A stretch of DNA of 64,000 nucleotides from an uncultured Paracoccaceae bacterium (GCA_947499725.1 CANMPK010000002.1:62001-126000), one strand, 5' to 3'; shown: positions 18,376 through 27,171, counted from the first letter of the stretch. The notes: generated by a model from the letters alone, not told the origin. Made by a program: numbers and translations.

Positions 18376-19029
18376 TTAAAATGGGGCCTTGGCGCGAAAG
18401 CTCAAGCCCTTGCCGCTTTCAGGATGGCTGATGCGCAGCTCTTCAGAATGCAGCATCAAACGCGGATATGCCAAAGCAGCCCCGGTGGCATACAGCGGAT
18501 CGCCCAAGATCACATGGCCCAAGGCCAGCATATGCACGCGCAGTTGGTGCGAGCGGCCTGTCTTCGGGGTCAGGCGTACCCGCGTTTCATCATCCGTCTG
18601 CTTCAGAACCCGCCAATCGGTGATCGCCACTTTGCCGGTCTCGTGGCACACTTTCTGCAAAGGGCGGTTCGGCCAATCCACGATCAGCGGCAAATCAACG
18701 GTGCCGGTTTTCTCGGCCATCTTGCCAAACACCCGCGCCACATAGGTCTTTTTCGTCGTCCGCTTTTCAAATTGCATCGACAGGGTACGCTGCGCATGAG
18801 CGGTCAAGGCAAAGACCATCACACCAGAGGTATCGCGGTCCAATCGGTGCACCAATAAAGCCTCTGGGAAAACGGCCTGCACACGGCTGATCAAACAATC
18901 CGCCAGGTGCTCTCCCCGCCCGGGCACAGACAGCAAACCGCTGGGTTTGTTCACCACAACGATATGCGCATCTTCATGCAGGATATCCAGCGGGTCTTGC
19001 GGCGGGTCATATGGGGTGATCTGGCTCAT
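18376..19029 (-). CDS. RluA-family pseudouridine synthase
   Basis: A 217-residue RNA pseudouridine synthase. The catalytic motif HRLDRDTSGVM with its Asp is present, as are the family's NKPSGLLSVPG and GRSHQLRVHMLALGHVILGDPLY. There is no N-terminal S4 domain, which fits RluA (dual 23S rRNA/tRNA) rather than RluC/D, but the target cannot be fixed from sequence. The ATG at 19029 is preferred; an in-frame start at 19077 would add 16 residues. Same strand as the peroxiredoxin gene. Confidence 0.9.
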   Translation of the reverse strand: MSQITPYDPPQDPLDILHEDAHIVVVNKPSGLLSVPGRGEHLADCLISRVQAVFPEALLVHRLDRDTSGVMVFALTAHAQRTLSMQFEKRTTKKTYVARVFGKMAEKTGTVDLPLIVDWPNRPLQKVCHETGKVAITDWRVLKQTDDETRVRLTPKTGRSHQLRVHMLALGHVILGDPLYATGAALAYPRLMLHSEELRISHPESGKGLSFRAKAPF

Positions 19030-19186
19030 AGGCTTGGCAATACAGCGTTGCGCATTGCGCAGCAAGCAACGGGCCAAACTCTGCTTACGTGCGCGTCGGG
19101 AAAATCTGCAAAGAAATACAAAAACCGCGACGGAAACTCAAAGCTGAGGCGTACAACCTTTTGAACCACACAAAAAGGGGCACCCA

Positions 19187-19462
19187 ATGGTCTATGCCTA
19201 CGCTTTGATTGCCGCGATCGGCACCGCATCCCTTCTGGGCTATGCGGTCAAATACGCAGCAGCACCGGCCCAAGCACAGCCCGCCCTTTTAAACAAACCA
19301 ACAGACATCAGAACCACATGTTTAGCCAATGCGACTGTCAGCTCCCCAACGACAGCCGCATTTCCCGCGTCATGCCAATATGACGTATCTTTGCGTTTAC
19401 CACACTCAACAAAGATGCGGCATGAAACCAATTTCGTCCTAACTGGTTTCTGGCATGGCTAG
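19187..19462 (+). CDS. small hypothetical exported protein
   Basis: A 91-residue frame preceded by AAGGGG 8 bases before the ATG. The first 30 residues are hydrophobic and end in an Ala-rich stretch (YAAAPAQAQPA), consistent with a signal peptide or anchor. The mature part has two Cys (TTCLANA and ASCQYDV), which could form a disulfide in the periplasm. I recognise no family. The last bases overlap the end of the convergent FAD-GcvT gene at 19459-19462. Real status is uncertain: signal-like start and ribosome-binding site argue for, lack of similarity argues against. Confidence 0.4.
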   Translation: MVYAYALIAAIGTASLLGYAVKYAAAPAQAQPALLNKPTDIRTTCLANATVSSPTTAAFPASCQYDVSLRLPHSTKMRHETNFVLTGFWHG

Positions 19463-21912
19463 GCTTTGACCCGAGATGATGTGGGATCGTACATGGGGCG
19501 CAGCGACGCCTCAGCCGTGATACGATCCCCCATAACATCAATCTCGTAAGTCGAAGCCAACACCTCGGCGGCGCTTTGGCCAGCGCAGGGAATGTATCCT
19601 AGGCCCATCGCGCCGCCGAGCGTGTGCCCATAGTTGCCCGAGGTCAGGTAGCCCACGATCTCGCCATCGCGCAGGACCGGTTCGTTGTGATACAGCAGCG
19701 GTTCAGGATCGGTCAGTTTGAACTGCACAAGGCGGTTTTCAGGGCCGGTTTCTTTACGGCGTAAGAAGGCCTCTCGCCCAATGAAGTCGCTGCCTTTATC
19801 TGGCTTCACCGCAAAGCCCAGCCCAGCATCCAGCACGTGATCTTCACAGGTTATATCGTGCCCGAAGTGACGATAGCCTTTCTCCAGCCGCGCGCTATCC
19901 ATCATGTGCAGACCACACATCGACATGCCAAACTCTTGTCCGGCTGCGTGCAGGGTCTCAAACACATGCCCAGCCATATCGGTCGACATGTAAATCTCCC
20001 AGCCCAGCTCGCCCACATAGGTCACGCGATGCGCACGGGCGAGGCCCATGCCAATCTCGATCTCTTGCGCTGTGCCAAATGGATTGCCCTCGTTGGTGAA
20101 GTCCGCATTCGAAACCGCCTGCAGCACCTCACGCGATTTCGGCCCCATAATCGCCAGAACGCCTTCGCCCGCGGTGACATCCGTCAGCACCACGTTGAAT
20201 TCGCCTTTGTTACGCATCATCCACGTCTGATCCGCTTGGCGCGTCGCCGCTGGGGTCACCACCAGATACACGGTTTCAGACAGACGCGTGACGGTCACAT
20301 CCGCCTCGATCCCCGCATTGCGGTTCAGGAATTGCGTGTACACGATCTTGCCCACTGGCACGTTGTAATCGCCGCCACCGATATAGTTCATAAAGGCCTG
20401 CGCATCCGGCCCCTCGACGCGAATTTTGCCGAAGCTGGACATATCATACATGCCCACGTTTTCACGAATGGCGCGATGCTCGGCCGCGCTGTTCTCAAAC
20501 CAGTTCTGGCGCTTCCAGCTGTAGTCATAGGCTGGCGTCTGACCGTCTTTGGCGAACCAATTGGCGCGCTCCCAGCCAGAGAATTCACCCATCACGCCAC
20601 CCAAATCCAGCAGCTGCTGATGGAACGGAGACCGGCGCACACCACGTGCCGTCGCCTTTTGGCGATACGGGAAGTGATCCGCATACAGCAGACCCAGCGT
20701 TTCTTTAGACCGCTCATACAGATAAGAGCTGTTGCCTTGGAACGGCTGCATCCGGCTGATGTCCACATCGCCCAGATCAAAGGGCTTCTCGCCTGTGTCC
20801 ATCCACTCAGCCAAAGCCATGCCAGCCCCGCCAGCCGATTGAATCCCGATCGAGTTAAACCCAGCCGCAACCCAAACATTGTCCATCTCTGGCGACAGAC
20901 CCAAGTGATAGGCATCATCCGGCGTAAAGCTCTCGGGGCCGTTAAAGAACGTATGAATGCCCGCCTCAGCCAGCAAAGGGACACGTTCCACGGCCTGTTC
21001 TAGAATCGGTTCGAAGTGATCGAAATCTTCAGGCAATTGGTCAAATTCAAAACTGTCCGGAATGCCTTTCATCGCCCAAGGCTTGGCCTCTGGCTCAAAG
21101 GCGCCCAACAGGATTTTACCGGCATCTTCTTTGTAATAGGCGCACTCATCCGGCACGCGCAGCACCGGCAGTTGGGTCATGCCCTCGATATTGTCCGTCA
21201 CGATATAGAAATGCTCGCAGGCATGCAGCGGCACGTTGGTGCCCGCCATCTTGCCAACTTCGCGCCCCCACATGCCCGCGCAATTCACGATCATATCGCA
21301 GGCGATATGGCCACTGTCGGACCCATCATCGGCTTCCCAATCCACGCCGATCACTTCGCGGCCCTCTTTGGCAATGCCCGTGACCTTCACCCGTTCCTGA
21401 ATGCGCGCGCCTTGCATCTTGGCGCCCTTGGCCAAGGCCAACGCAATATTGGCCGGATCACCCTGCCCATCCTTCGGCAGGTAAACCGCGCCTTTCACGC
21501 CTTCCAGATTGATATGCGGATACAGCTCTGCAACCCGTTCGTTGCTGATCTCTTCCACCTCAACCCCAAAGGCCCGCGCCATGGCAGCTTGGCGATAAAT
21601 CTCTTCTTTGCGCTCTTCTGTCAGCGCCACGGTGATCGAACCGCAACGCTTAAACCCAGTCGCTACACCAGTCTCCGCCTCCAGCTCGCCGTATAGCTCT
21701 TGCGAGTATTTCGCCAACTTCGTCATGTTCTTGGTCGCCCGCAGTTGCGCAATCAAACCCGCCGCATGCCATGTGGTGCCAGAAGTCAGCTGTTTACGTT
21801 CCAGCAGCACAATGTCAGTCCAGCCCTTCTTGGCCAGATGGTAGGCCACCGAACACCCGATCACACCGCCGCCGATGATCACAACCCGCGCTTTGGTTGG
21901 ATGCTCTTTCAT
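19459..21912 (-). CDS. FAD-dependent dehydrogenase with GcvT domains (dimethylglycine/sarcosine dehydrogenase-like), first of a pair
   Basis: An 817-residue fusion. An N-terminal DAO-type FAD domain (GGGVIG at 14-19) carries SGTTWHAAGL, whose His49 corresponds to the histidine covalently bonded to FAD in mammalian dimethylglycine and sarcosine dehydrogenases. A central FAO_M-like segment and C-terminal GcvT/GcvT-C domains follow, which bind tetrahydrofolate and accept the one-carbon unit. It probably demethylates an N-methylated glycine or related amine; the exact substrate is unknown. The second paralogue lies 9 bases upstream, and an XRE-cupin regulator upstream of that, so the three form one operon. 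ATG at 21912 follows AGGAGATC. Confidence 0.85.
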   Translation of the reverse strand: MKEHPTKARVVIIGGGVIGCSVAYHLAKKGWTDIVLLERKQLTSGTTWHAAGLIAQLRATKNMTKLAKYSQELYGELEAETGVATGFKRCGSITVALTEERKEEIYRQAAMARAFGVEVEEISNERVAELYPHINLEGVKGAVYLPKDGQGDPANIALALAKGAKMQGARIQERVKVTGIAKEGREVIGVDWEADDGSDSGHIACDMIVNCAGMWGREVGKMAGTNVPLHACEHFYIVTDNIEGMTQLPVLRVPDECAYYKEDAGKILLGAFEPEAKPWAMKGIPDSFEFDQLPEDFDHFEPILEQAVERVPLLAEAGIHTFFNGPESFTPDDAYHLGLSPEMDNVWVAAGFNSIGIQSAGGAGMALAEWMDTGEKPFDLGDVDISRMQPFQGNSSYLYERSKETLGLLYADHFPYRQKATARGVRRSPFHQQLLDLGGVMGEFSGWERANWFAKDGQTPAYDYSWKRQNWFENSAAEHRAIRENVGMYDMSSFGKIRVEGPDAQAFMNYIGGGDYNVPVGKIVYTQFLNRNAGIEADVTVTRLSETVYLVVTPAATRQADQTWMMRNKGEFNVVLTDVTAGEGVLAIMGPKSREVLQAVSNADFTNEGNPFGTAQEIEIGMGLARAHRVTYVGELGWEIYMSTDMAGHVFETLHAAGQEFGMSMCGLHMMDSARLEKGYRHFGHDITCEDHVLDAGLGFAVKPDKGSDFIGREAFLRRKETGPENRLVQFKLTDPEPLLYHNEPVLRDGEIVGYLTSGNYGHTLGGAMGLGYIPCAGQSAAEVLASTYEIDVMGDRITAEASLRPMYDPTSSRVKA

Positions 21913-21921
21913 CACGATCTC

Positions 21922-24366
21922 CTATGCCCGCAAACGTGCGTTCTCTGGGTCAAACATCGGCTCATCGGCTTGCACGATCGCTTTGCAACGCACCCCGAAA
22001 ATATCCACTTCCAGCTCTGTACCTGGCGTGGTGCAATCTGCTGCCACCATGCCCAGCGCGATGGATTTATTCACGCGATAGCCAAAGGCCCCGCTGGTGG
22101 TTTCGCCCACCACTTTGCCGTCTTTCCACAGGGTCGACATGTAAGGCGCATCGCTGTCACTGTCTTCTACAACAAGGGTCACAAAGCCCTTTTTAGAGCC
22201 TGTTTTTGTCTCTTCAACCAAAGCAGCCTTGCCGGGGAAATCTCCCTCTTTGGTCAGCTTCACAAAGCGGCCCAAGCCAGCCTCGAGCATGGAATAGTCA
22301 CTCGACAAATCGCCCTTCCACGTGCGGTATCCCTTCTCGATCCGCATCGCATCCAGCGCGTACATCCCGAAAGCAGACGCGCCAGCATCGCGCAACGCCG
22401 TGTACACCGCCGCCGCATCTTGGGTGGCGCAATGCACCTCCCAGCCAAGTTCACCCACAAAGGAAACCCGCGCCAAGGTGCAAGCTGCTCCAGCCAGTTG
22501 TGTCTGTTGATGCGAGAGCCAAGACAACGATAGATCAGCCTCTGTTAGCTCCGCAAACAGATCTCGCGATTTCGGACCCGTAACCAAGAATGTCGCCACG
22601 TCTGAGGTTTTATCCACCAAGGTCAGGCCAAACGGCATCGCACGCCATAGCAGTTCAAAGTCATGCCATTGCGCCACGGCGGCGGTCATCAGGGTGAACT
22701 GATCCTCCCCCTCACGAATGCACGACATTTCCGTCACGATCCGCCCGCGCGTATCTGCGAAATAGATCAGGTTCATCCGGCCCACCTTCGGCAAGCCACC
22801 CGTCACCTGCCCACGCAGCCAATCCGCCGCGCCCGCACCAGACAATTCGTAGCGAGAGAAACCACACATATCGATCACACCCACACCAGTGGTGACCGCC
22901 TCGACCTCTTCTTTCACGCGCACCGCCCAAGGGCCGTTACGCTCCCATGTTTCGGTGGCCGCTTCACTGATGTCGTCACCCTCTTTGGCAAACCAATTGG
23001 CACGTTCCCAACCGTTATAGGCCCCCATCTGCGCGCCATCGGCCAGCAAACGCTCATGGTTTTGCGACTGTTTCTTATCGCGCGCCGCCGGCCATTCATG
23101 ATGCGGGAAATGCATCGCATATTCGTGGCCATAGGTTTCCAGCGCCTTGTTCAGGCAGAAATCGAAATCCGCATGTTCGGTGTAGCGACGGCTATCCACC
23201 GCCCACATATCCCATTCGGTTTCCCCTTCGGTGATCCATTCCGCCATGACCTTGCCAGCGCCACCAGCCTGCACGATGCCGAAGGTAAAGCTATGCGCTT
23301 CAAAGGCGTTCTTCACGCCCGGCATTGGGCCCATCAGCGGCAAACCATCCGGTGCATAGGGGATCGGGCCATTGATCACGCGGCCCACGCCCTGCGTGCC
23401 CAACAAAGGCACACGCTCCATGGCGTCTTCGATATACCATTCCAAACGATCCAGATCGTCAGGGTAGAGTTGGAAACTAAAGTCCTCGGGCATCGGGTCC
23501 TGTTGCGTCACCCAATGGGCCTTACAGTTCCGCTCGTACGGGCCAAGGTTCAAGCCATGCTTGTCTTGGCGCAGGTAGTAAGAGCTATCCACATCCCGCA
23601 CCATCGGCAGCTTGCGCCCATTCTCTTTGGTCCAAGCTTCGATTTCAGGGATTTCTTCGGTCAGGAAATACTGGTGCGACATCACCGTCAAAGGCACATC
23701 CCGCCCGCCATAGGGCTTAAACCACTCGCCCACGCGTTTGGCGTAATAGCCTGCGCAGTTCACCACGAACTCGCACTTAATGTCACCTTTGTCCGTATGC
23801 ACGACCCATTCGTCGCCCTCACGGCTCACGCCCGTCGCAGGACAGAACCGCTGGATCTTCGCCCCCAAATCACGCGCGCCTTTGGCCATGGCTTGAGTCA
23901 ACTGCGCAGGATCAATGTCGCCGTCCAAAGGATCCCAAAGCACGCCTTCCAGATCATGGGTTTCCATGAACGGGTAATACTCCAGCGCTTCTTTGGGGCT
24001 CATCAGGTCCATTTCCAACCCCTGATATCGCGCCATCGACGCCACGCGCTCAAACTCTTGCATCCGCTCTTTCGTGTGACCCAACCGCAAAGCGCCGGTC
24101 ACATGGTAGTTCATCGGGTAATCAACCTCATCGGCCAGCCCGCGATACATTTCCAACGAATAGCGCTGCATGTTCATCACCGCCCAAGAGGCCGAGAAGT
24201 TCGGGCAGTTGCCTGCGGCATGCCACGTAGACCCAGCCGTCAGCTCGTTCTTTTCCAGCAATACACAATCGGTCCAGCCCGCCTTGGCCAGATGATACAG
24301 CGTGGACACACCAATCGCGCCCCCACCAATAATCACGACGCGCGCCGTGGTCGGAAAATCAGACAT
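21922..24366 (-). CDS. FAD-dependent dehydrogenase with GcvT domains, second of a pair
   Basis: An 814-residue paralogue with the same domain order: GGGAIG FAD site, AGSTWHAAGN with His49 at the covalent-flavin position, FAO_M-like middle, then GcvT and GcvT-C. It differs enough from its partner that a distinct substrate is likely. Two such enzymes in tandem would fit successive demethylations, for example dimethylglycine to sarcosine to glycine, but this is inference. ATG at 24366 follows AAGGAGCC at good spacing; the frame extends to 24405 inside the regulator gene but lacks family residues. The upstream regulator stop is 11 bases away. Confidence 0.85.
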   Translation of the reverse strand: MSDFPTTARVVIIGGGAIGVSTLYHLAKAGWTDCVLLEKNELTAGSTWHAAGNCPNFSASWAVMNMQRYSLEMYRGLADEVDYPMNYHVTGALRLGHTKERMQEFERVASMARYQGLEMDLMSPKEALEYYPFMETHDLEGVLWDPLDGDIDPAQLTQAMAKGARDLGAKIQRFCPATGVSREGDEWVVHTDKGDIKCEFVVNCAGYYAKRVGEWFKPYGGRDVPLTVMSHQYFLTEEIPEIEAWTKENGRKLPMVRDVDSSYYLRQDKHGLNLGPYERNCKAHWVTQQDPMPEDFSFQLYPDDLDRLEWYIEDAMERVPLLGTQGVGRVINGPIPYAPDGLPLMGPMPGVKNAFEAHSFTFGIVQAGGAGKVMAEWITEGETEWDMWAVDSRRYTEHADFDFCLNKALETYGHEYAMHFPHHEWPAARDKKQSQNHERLLADGAQMGAYNGWERANWFAKEGDDISEAATETWERNGPWAVRVKEEVEAVTTGVGVIDMCGFSRYELSGAGAADWLRGQVTGGLPKVGRMNLIYFADTRGRIVTEMSCIREGEDQFTLMTAAVAQWHDFELLWRAMPFGLTLVDKTSDVATFLVTGPKSRDLFAELTEADLSLSWLSHQQTQLAGAACTLARVSFVGELGWEVHCATQDAAAVYTALRDAGASAFGMYALDAMRIEKGYRTWKGDLSSDYSMLEAGLGRFVKLTKEGDFPGKAALVEETKTGSKKGFVTLVVEDSDSDAPYMSTLWKDGKVVGETTSGAFGYRVNKSIALGMVAADCTTPGTELEVDIFGVRCKAIVQADEPMFDPENARLRA

Positions 24367-24377
24367 CAAAAGGCTCC

Positions 24378-24950
24378 TTAATAAACCGGCGGTGCGATCA
24401 CCCAAATGGCAACCGCTGGCGCGTCATAGGGGTTGAACCACTGATAGGCCTCTCCGCGAATGCGGAAGCTATCACCGGCAGACACAGTGAAACGGCGATC
24501 CCCGATCTGCAGATCCAATTGGCCTGAAATCACATAGGCCACCTCTTGGGTCGGGCGGCGGATCGGGTCTTTTAGCTTGGAATGGGGCTGAAAGGTGGAA
24601 TGCACCATTTCGAAATCATCGGTCAGATCAGGCGAGAGCAGCTCTTCGATCAACCCCTCCTCGCCAGAGCCCATCGGCCGACGCGAGGCCGCCCGCACGA
24701 TATACCCCTGCTCTTCTGCGGGAACCGCGTCATGGCTAAACAGCATCGACATCGACACCCCAAGGCAGCGCGCAAAGTCTCGCAGATCTGAAATCGACGG
24801 CTCTGATTTGTCACGCTCCACCTGCGACAACCAACCGACAGAGCGATCCATTTGCTCGGCCAATTCCGTCAGGGTCAGGCCGCGCGTTTTGCGCAGGGCA
24901 CGCAAATCTGCGCCCAGAGTTTTGGCGCGATCTGGTGGGGCAAAGGACAT
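24378..24950 (-). CDS. XRE-family transcriptional regulator with cupin sensor domain
   Basis: A 190-residue regulator. An N-terminal helix-turn-helix (LRALRKTRGLTLTELAEQMDRSVGWLSQVERDKSEPSISDLRDFARCLGV) is joined to a C-terminal cupin (EVAYVISGQLDLQIGDRRFTVSAGDSFRIRGEAYQWFNP) that probably binds the inducer. This architecture commonly controls amine and amino-acid catabolism. It is the first gene of the operon with the two FAD-GcvT dehydrogenases and probably regulates them. Two matching inverted repeats in its promoter region (24968-25032) are likely its own operators. GGGAG precedes the ATG. Confidence 0.92.
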   Translation of the reverse strand: MSFAPPDRAKTLGADLRALRKTRGLTLTELAEQMDRSVGWLSQVERDKSEPSISDLRDFARCLGVSMSMLFSHDAVPAEEQGYIVRAASRRPMGSGEEGLIEELLSPDLTDDFEMVHSTFQPHSKLKDPIRRPTQEVAYVISGQLDLQIGDRRFTVSAGDSFRIRGEAYQWFNPYDAPAVAIWVIAPPVY

Positions 24951-24967
24951 GAGATTCTCCCGATTTA

Positions 24968-24994
24968 CATGAAAATTTGAACGACTTTTTCATG
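24968..24994. promoter_or_regulatory. operator candidate 1 of the XRE-cupin regulator
   Basis: A perfect inverted repeat CATGAAAA-N11-TTTTCATG, 18 bases upstream of the regulator ATG. The second site at 25008-25032 shares the TGAAAA-N11-TTTTCA core with identical spacing. The two centres are 39 bases apart. Tandem equal-spaced dyads upstream of a regulator gene suggest cooperative autoregulation. Confidence 0.6.
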
Positions 24995-25007
24995 ATGGCC
25001 GTCATTG

Positions 25008-25032
25008 GTGAAAAATCAACAAGAATTTTCAC
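25008..25032. promoter_or_regulatory. operator candidate 2 of the XRE-cupin regulator
   Basis: A perfect inverted repeat GTGAAAA-N11-TTTTCAC with the same core and spacer as candidate 1. It lies in the 148-base divergent region between the regulator and the STAS gene, so it could affect either promoter. Confidence 0.6.
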
Positions 25033-25098
25033 GACCTAATCAGACATTGGTAACCTTTTGCCCCTAGGCTTGATTTCAGTGCAAAAAATGAGGGTTCC

Positions 25099-25437
25099 AT
25101 GAACTTAACAACAGACACCCATGGCGATGCTGTGGTGCTTTTGGTGCAAGACCCGCGCATCGATGCCTCTGCCGCGCTGCAATTCAAAGAATCGGTGCGC
25201 AGCGCTGTAGATCTTTCGGTAAAGCGTGTGATCCTAAACCTGCAAAACGTGGATTTCATCGATTCAAGTGGGCTGGGTGCCATCGTCGCCGCGATGAAAT
25301 TGATGGGCAAAGACCGCAGCTTTGAATTGGTTGCGCTGACGCCAACCGTGCAAAAGGTTTTCACCCTCACACGGATGAACACGATCTTCGAAATTCACGA
25401 CACGCTCGAAGATGCGCTGGCGCCAGAAACACTTTGA
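25099..25437 (+). CDS. STAS-domain anti-sigma factor antagonist
   Basis: A 112-residue SpoIIAA/RsbV-like protein consisting of one STAS domain. The phosphorylation loop DSSGLGA at 55-61 is intact; by homology to SpoIIAA the second Ser (Ser57) is the likely phosphorylation site. Partner-switching antagonists bind the cognate anti-sigma kinase when unphosphorylated. The gene for a HATPase kinase starts 35 bases downstream, making a probable pair. No sigma factor gene or PP2C phosphatase is in the window. GAGGG precedes the ATG. Confidence 0.9.
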   Translation: MNLTTDTHGDAVVLLVQDPRIDASAALQFKESVRSAVDLSVKRVILNLQNVDFIDSSGLGAIVAAMKLMGKDRSFELVALTPTVQKVFTLTRMNTIFEIHDTLEDALAPETL

Positions 25438-25472
25438 ACGGAACACTCAGACATCATGGATGAGACTTAACA

Positions 25473-25952
25473 ATGCCCGCTGTGACAGAGCTGTTTCAAA
25501 AAACATCGTCGCCAGACCCTTCACTGGAAGAGGTGCGCGAAACCATGCTGCAATTGGGCAGTACGCTGTCCCAACATGCACTTGGCGATACGGCCCGCAC
25601 CTCAACCGAAATCGTTGTGACAGAAGTGCTGAACAACATCGTAGAACACGCCCTTCCTACCACAAATTCCGGTTGGTTTTCAGTGACCTGCTGGCGTCAG
25701 GCGGGGTGTTTGCGCTTTGAAATCGCCGACAACGGAATTTCCATGCCGCACAATCAATTACCTGCAGGCCTGCCGCCCAACATCGATACAGAATTGCAGG
25801 ATTTACCCGAAGGCGGCTGGGGTTGGTCACTGGTTCGCAGCCTAACCCAAGACCTAAACTACCAACGCGTTGAACCTGTGAACACAGTGCAGTTCGTCAT
25901 CCCCGATGCACCCGAAACGGCCCTAGAAGATGAAATGCAAAACGGCGCCTAA
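25473..25952 (+). CDS. RsbW-like anti-sigma serine kinase (HATPase)
   Basis: A 159-residue GHKL ATPase-type protein. The N-box-like EIVVTEVLNNIVEHAL, the G1-like FEIADNGI with its Asp, and the glycine-rich GGWGWSLVRSL lid region are visible. This fits the anti-sigma regulatory factor family, which phosphorylates the STAS partner and binds a sigma factor or other output protein. It follows the STAS gene in the same direction. Ends 12 bases before the convergent hspQ stop. The output target is unknown; in alphaproteobacteria such pairs do not always control a sigma factor. Confidence 0.88.
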   Translation: MPAVTELFQKTSSPDPSLEEVRETMLQLGSTLSQHALGDTARTSTEIVVTEVLNNIVEHALPTTNSGWFSVTCWRQAGCLRFEIADNGISMPHNQLPAGLPPNIDTELQDLPEGGWGWSLVRSLTQDLNYQRVEPVNTVQFVIPDAPETALEDEMQNGA

Positions 25953-25964
25953 CAGCGCCGCATT

Positions 25965-26291
25965 TTAGTTCATATGGAAATGAAGCGGGTAATGCCCGTC
26001 TTCAAACGGTCCGAACAAATCATTGATGTCAGGATGCTCGACCGGCTGCCCTGAATAGTCAGCAATCAAATTCTGCTCAGAAACATAGGCCACATAATAG
26101 CTTTGATCGTTCTCAGCCAGCAAATGATAGAAAGGCTGTTCTTTCTTCGGGCGGCTTTCTTCGGGAATGGCATCATACCATTCTTCCGTGTTTGAAAACT
26201 CGGGATCCACGTCGAACACCACACCCCGAAACGGATGCTTCCGGTGACGAACGATTTGCCCAAGGTAATATTTCGCGCGAGTGTGATTCAT
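25965..26291 (-). CDS. hspQ: heat shock protein HspQ / hemimethylated-DNA-binding family
   Basis: A 108-residue protein of the YccV/HspQ family. Recognisable segments are AKYYLGQIVRHRKHPFRGVVFDVDP, QPFYHLLAENDQSYYVAYVSEQNL, and the C-terminal FHMN. In E. coli HspQ is a heat-shock protein that acts as a specificity factor for Lon and binds hemimethylated DNA in some assays. Length is normal. The region 26292-26513 upstream is AT-rich and non-coding, shared with the divergently transcribed transglycosylase gene. Confidence 0.93.
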   Translation of the reverse strand: MNHTRAKYYLGQIVRHRKHPFRGVVFDVDPEFSNTEEWYDAIPEESRPKKEQPFYHLLAENDQSYYVAYVSEQNLIADYSGQPVEHPDINDLFGPFEDGHYPLHFHMN

Positions 26292-26475
26292 AACATGCAG
26301 CCCCTACCGGCCAAAACTAACGCTTTCAAGGGGTATTTGTCCATTTGAGGACGCCCTATTTTTGCGAAACAGTCTGTCTACCAACTGCCACCATCACGCT
26401 TGGAACACACGCAAGAAATCGCCGTTCAAAACCAATCAACGCAGGATTGTGATTTAAAATTTTTGCGAATCCCGC

Positions 26476-26481
26476 TATAAT
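26476..26481 (+). promoter_or_regulatory. putative -10 box for the lytic transglycosylase gene
   Basis: A perfect TATAAT lies 32 bases before the ATG at 26514, in an AT-rich stretch. A TTTAAA 17 bases upstream is a poor -35 candidate. The rest of 26292-26513 holds no gene I can see. Confidence 0.35.
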
Positions 26482-26513
26482 CTAAGAAAAATTATACAAA
26501 GAGCGAGAGGCCA

Positions 26514-27104
26514 ATGAGCAGATACTTTCGCGCCCTAGCACTTCTTTTGCTCGTCGCAGCCTGCGGCGGCGGGAATACATCGGCGCCCAGAAACTTAAAC
26601 GATGCCTGTTCCATCTTGAACCAGCGCCCACAGTTTGTGCGCGCCTTCAAAGCGACCGAACGTCGTTGGGGTGTCCCAACCCATGTGATCATGGCGATGC
26701 TCTACCAAGAGAGCAAGTTCATCTCTAATGCACGTCCACCGCATCGCTATGCGCTTGGCGTCATTCCAATGGGGCGCGCCAGCAGCGCCTATGGGTATTC
26801 TCAAGCGCTCGACGGCACGTGGGACGACTACCGCAAAGCCCGCGGTCGCCCAGGGGCACGACGCACCGATATCGGTGACGCAGCAGACTTCATGGGCTGG
26901 TACATGAACCAAACGCGCGAACGTAACGGCATTTCTTTGCATGATGCGCGTCGCCAATACCTCGCCTATCACGAAGGTCATACGGGTTACGCCCGGGGCT
27001 CTTACAACCAAAAAGCATGGCTTGTTCGCGTGGCTGCCGAAGTCGGCACCCGTTCCGATCGCTACAGAACGCAATTGGCCAGCTGCCGCCGCTATCGCCG
27101 TTAA
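26514..27104 (+). CDS. lytic-transglycosylase-like lipoprotein
   Basis: A 196-residue lipoprotein with lipobox LVAAC (Cys17). An SLT/lysozyme-like domain follows: MLYQESKF carries the catalytic Glu66, with GYSQALDGTWDDY and YLAYHEGHTGYARG further on, all typical of peptidoglycan lytic transglycosylases. It should act on murein from the outer membrane. GAGCGAGAGG before the ATG is the ribosome-binding site. The C-terminus is Arg-rich. It shares a bidirectional terminator with the convergent lolA gene. Confidence 0.85.
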   Translation: MSRYFRALALLLLVAACGGGNTSAPRNLNDACSILNQRPQFVRAFKATERRWGVPTHVIMAMLYQESKFISNARPPHRYALGVIPMGRASSAYGYSQALDGTWDDYRKARGRPGARRTDIGDAADFMGWYMNQTRERNGISLHDARRQYLAYHEGHTGYARGSYNQKAWLVRVAAEVGTRSDRYRTQLASCRRYRR

Positions 27105-27125
27105 CGGCAGGCACCAAACAGATAC

Positions 27126-27154
27126 AAAAAAGGGGCCCAAGCGGCCCCTTTTTT
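27126..27154. terminator. bidirectional terminator between transglycosylase gene and lolA
   Basis: A symmetric hairpin: six A, GGGGCC, a CAAGC loop, GGCCCC, six T. It can terminate both the rightward transglycosylase and leftward lolA transcripts. Confidence 0.85.
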
Positions 27155-27171
27155 ACATCATACCGCGCAGA

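Noticed and set aside
22663-24381. A long open frame antisense to the second FAD-GcvT gene.
   Set aside because: It coincides with an intact dehydrogenase and gives a His/Arg-rich product without motifs.
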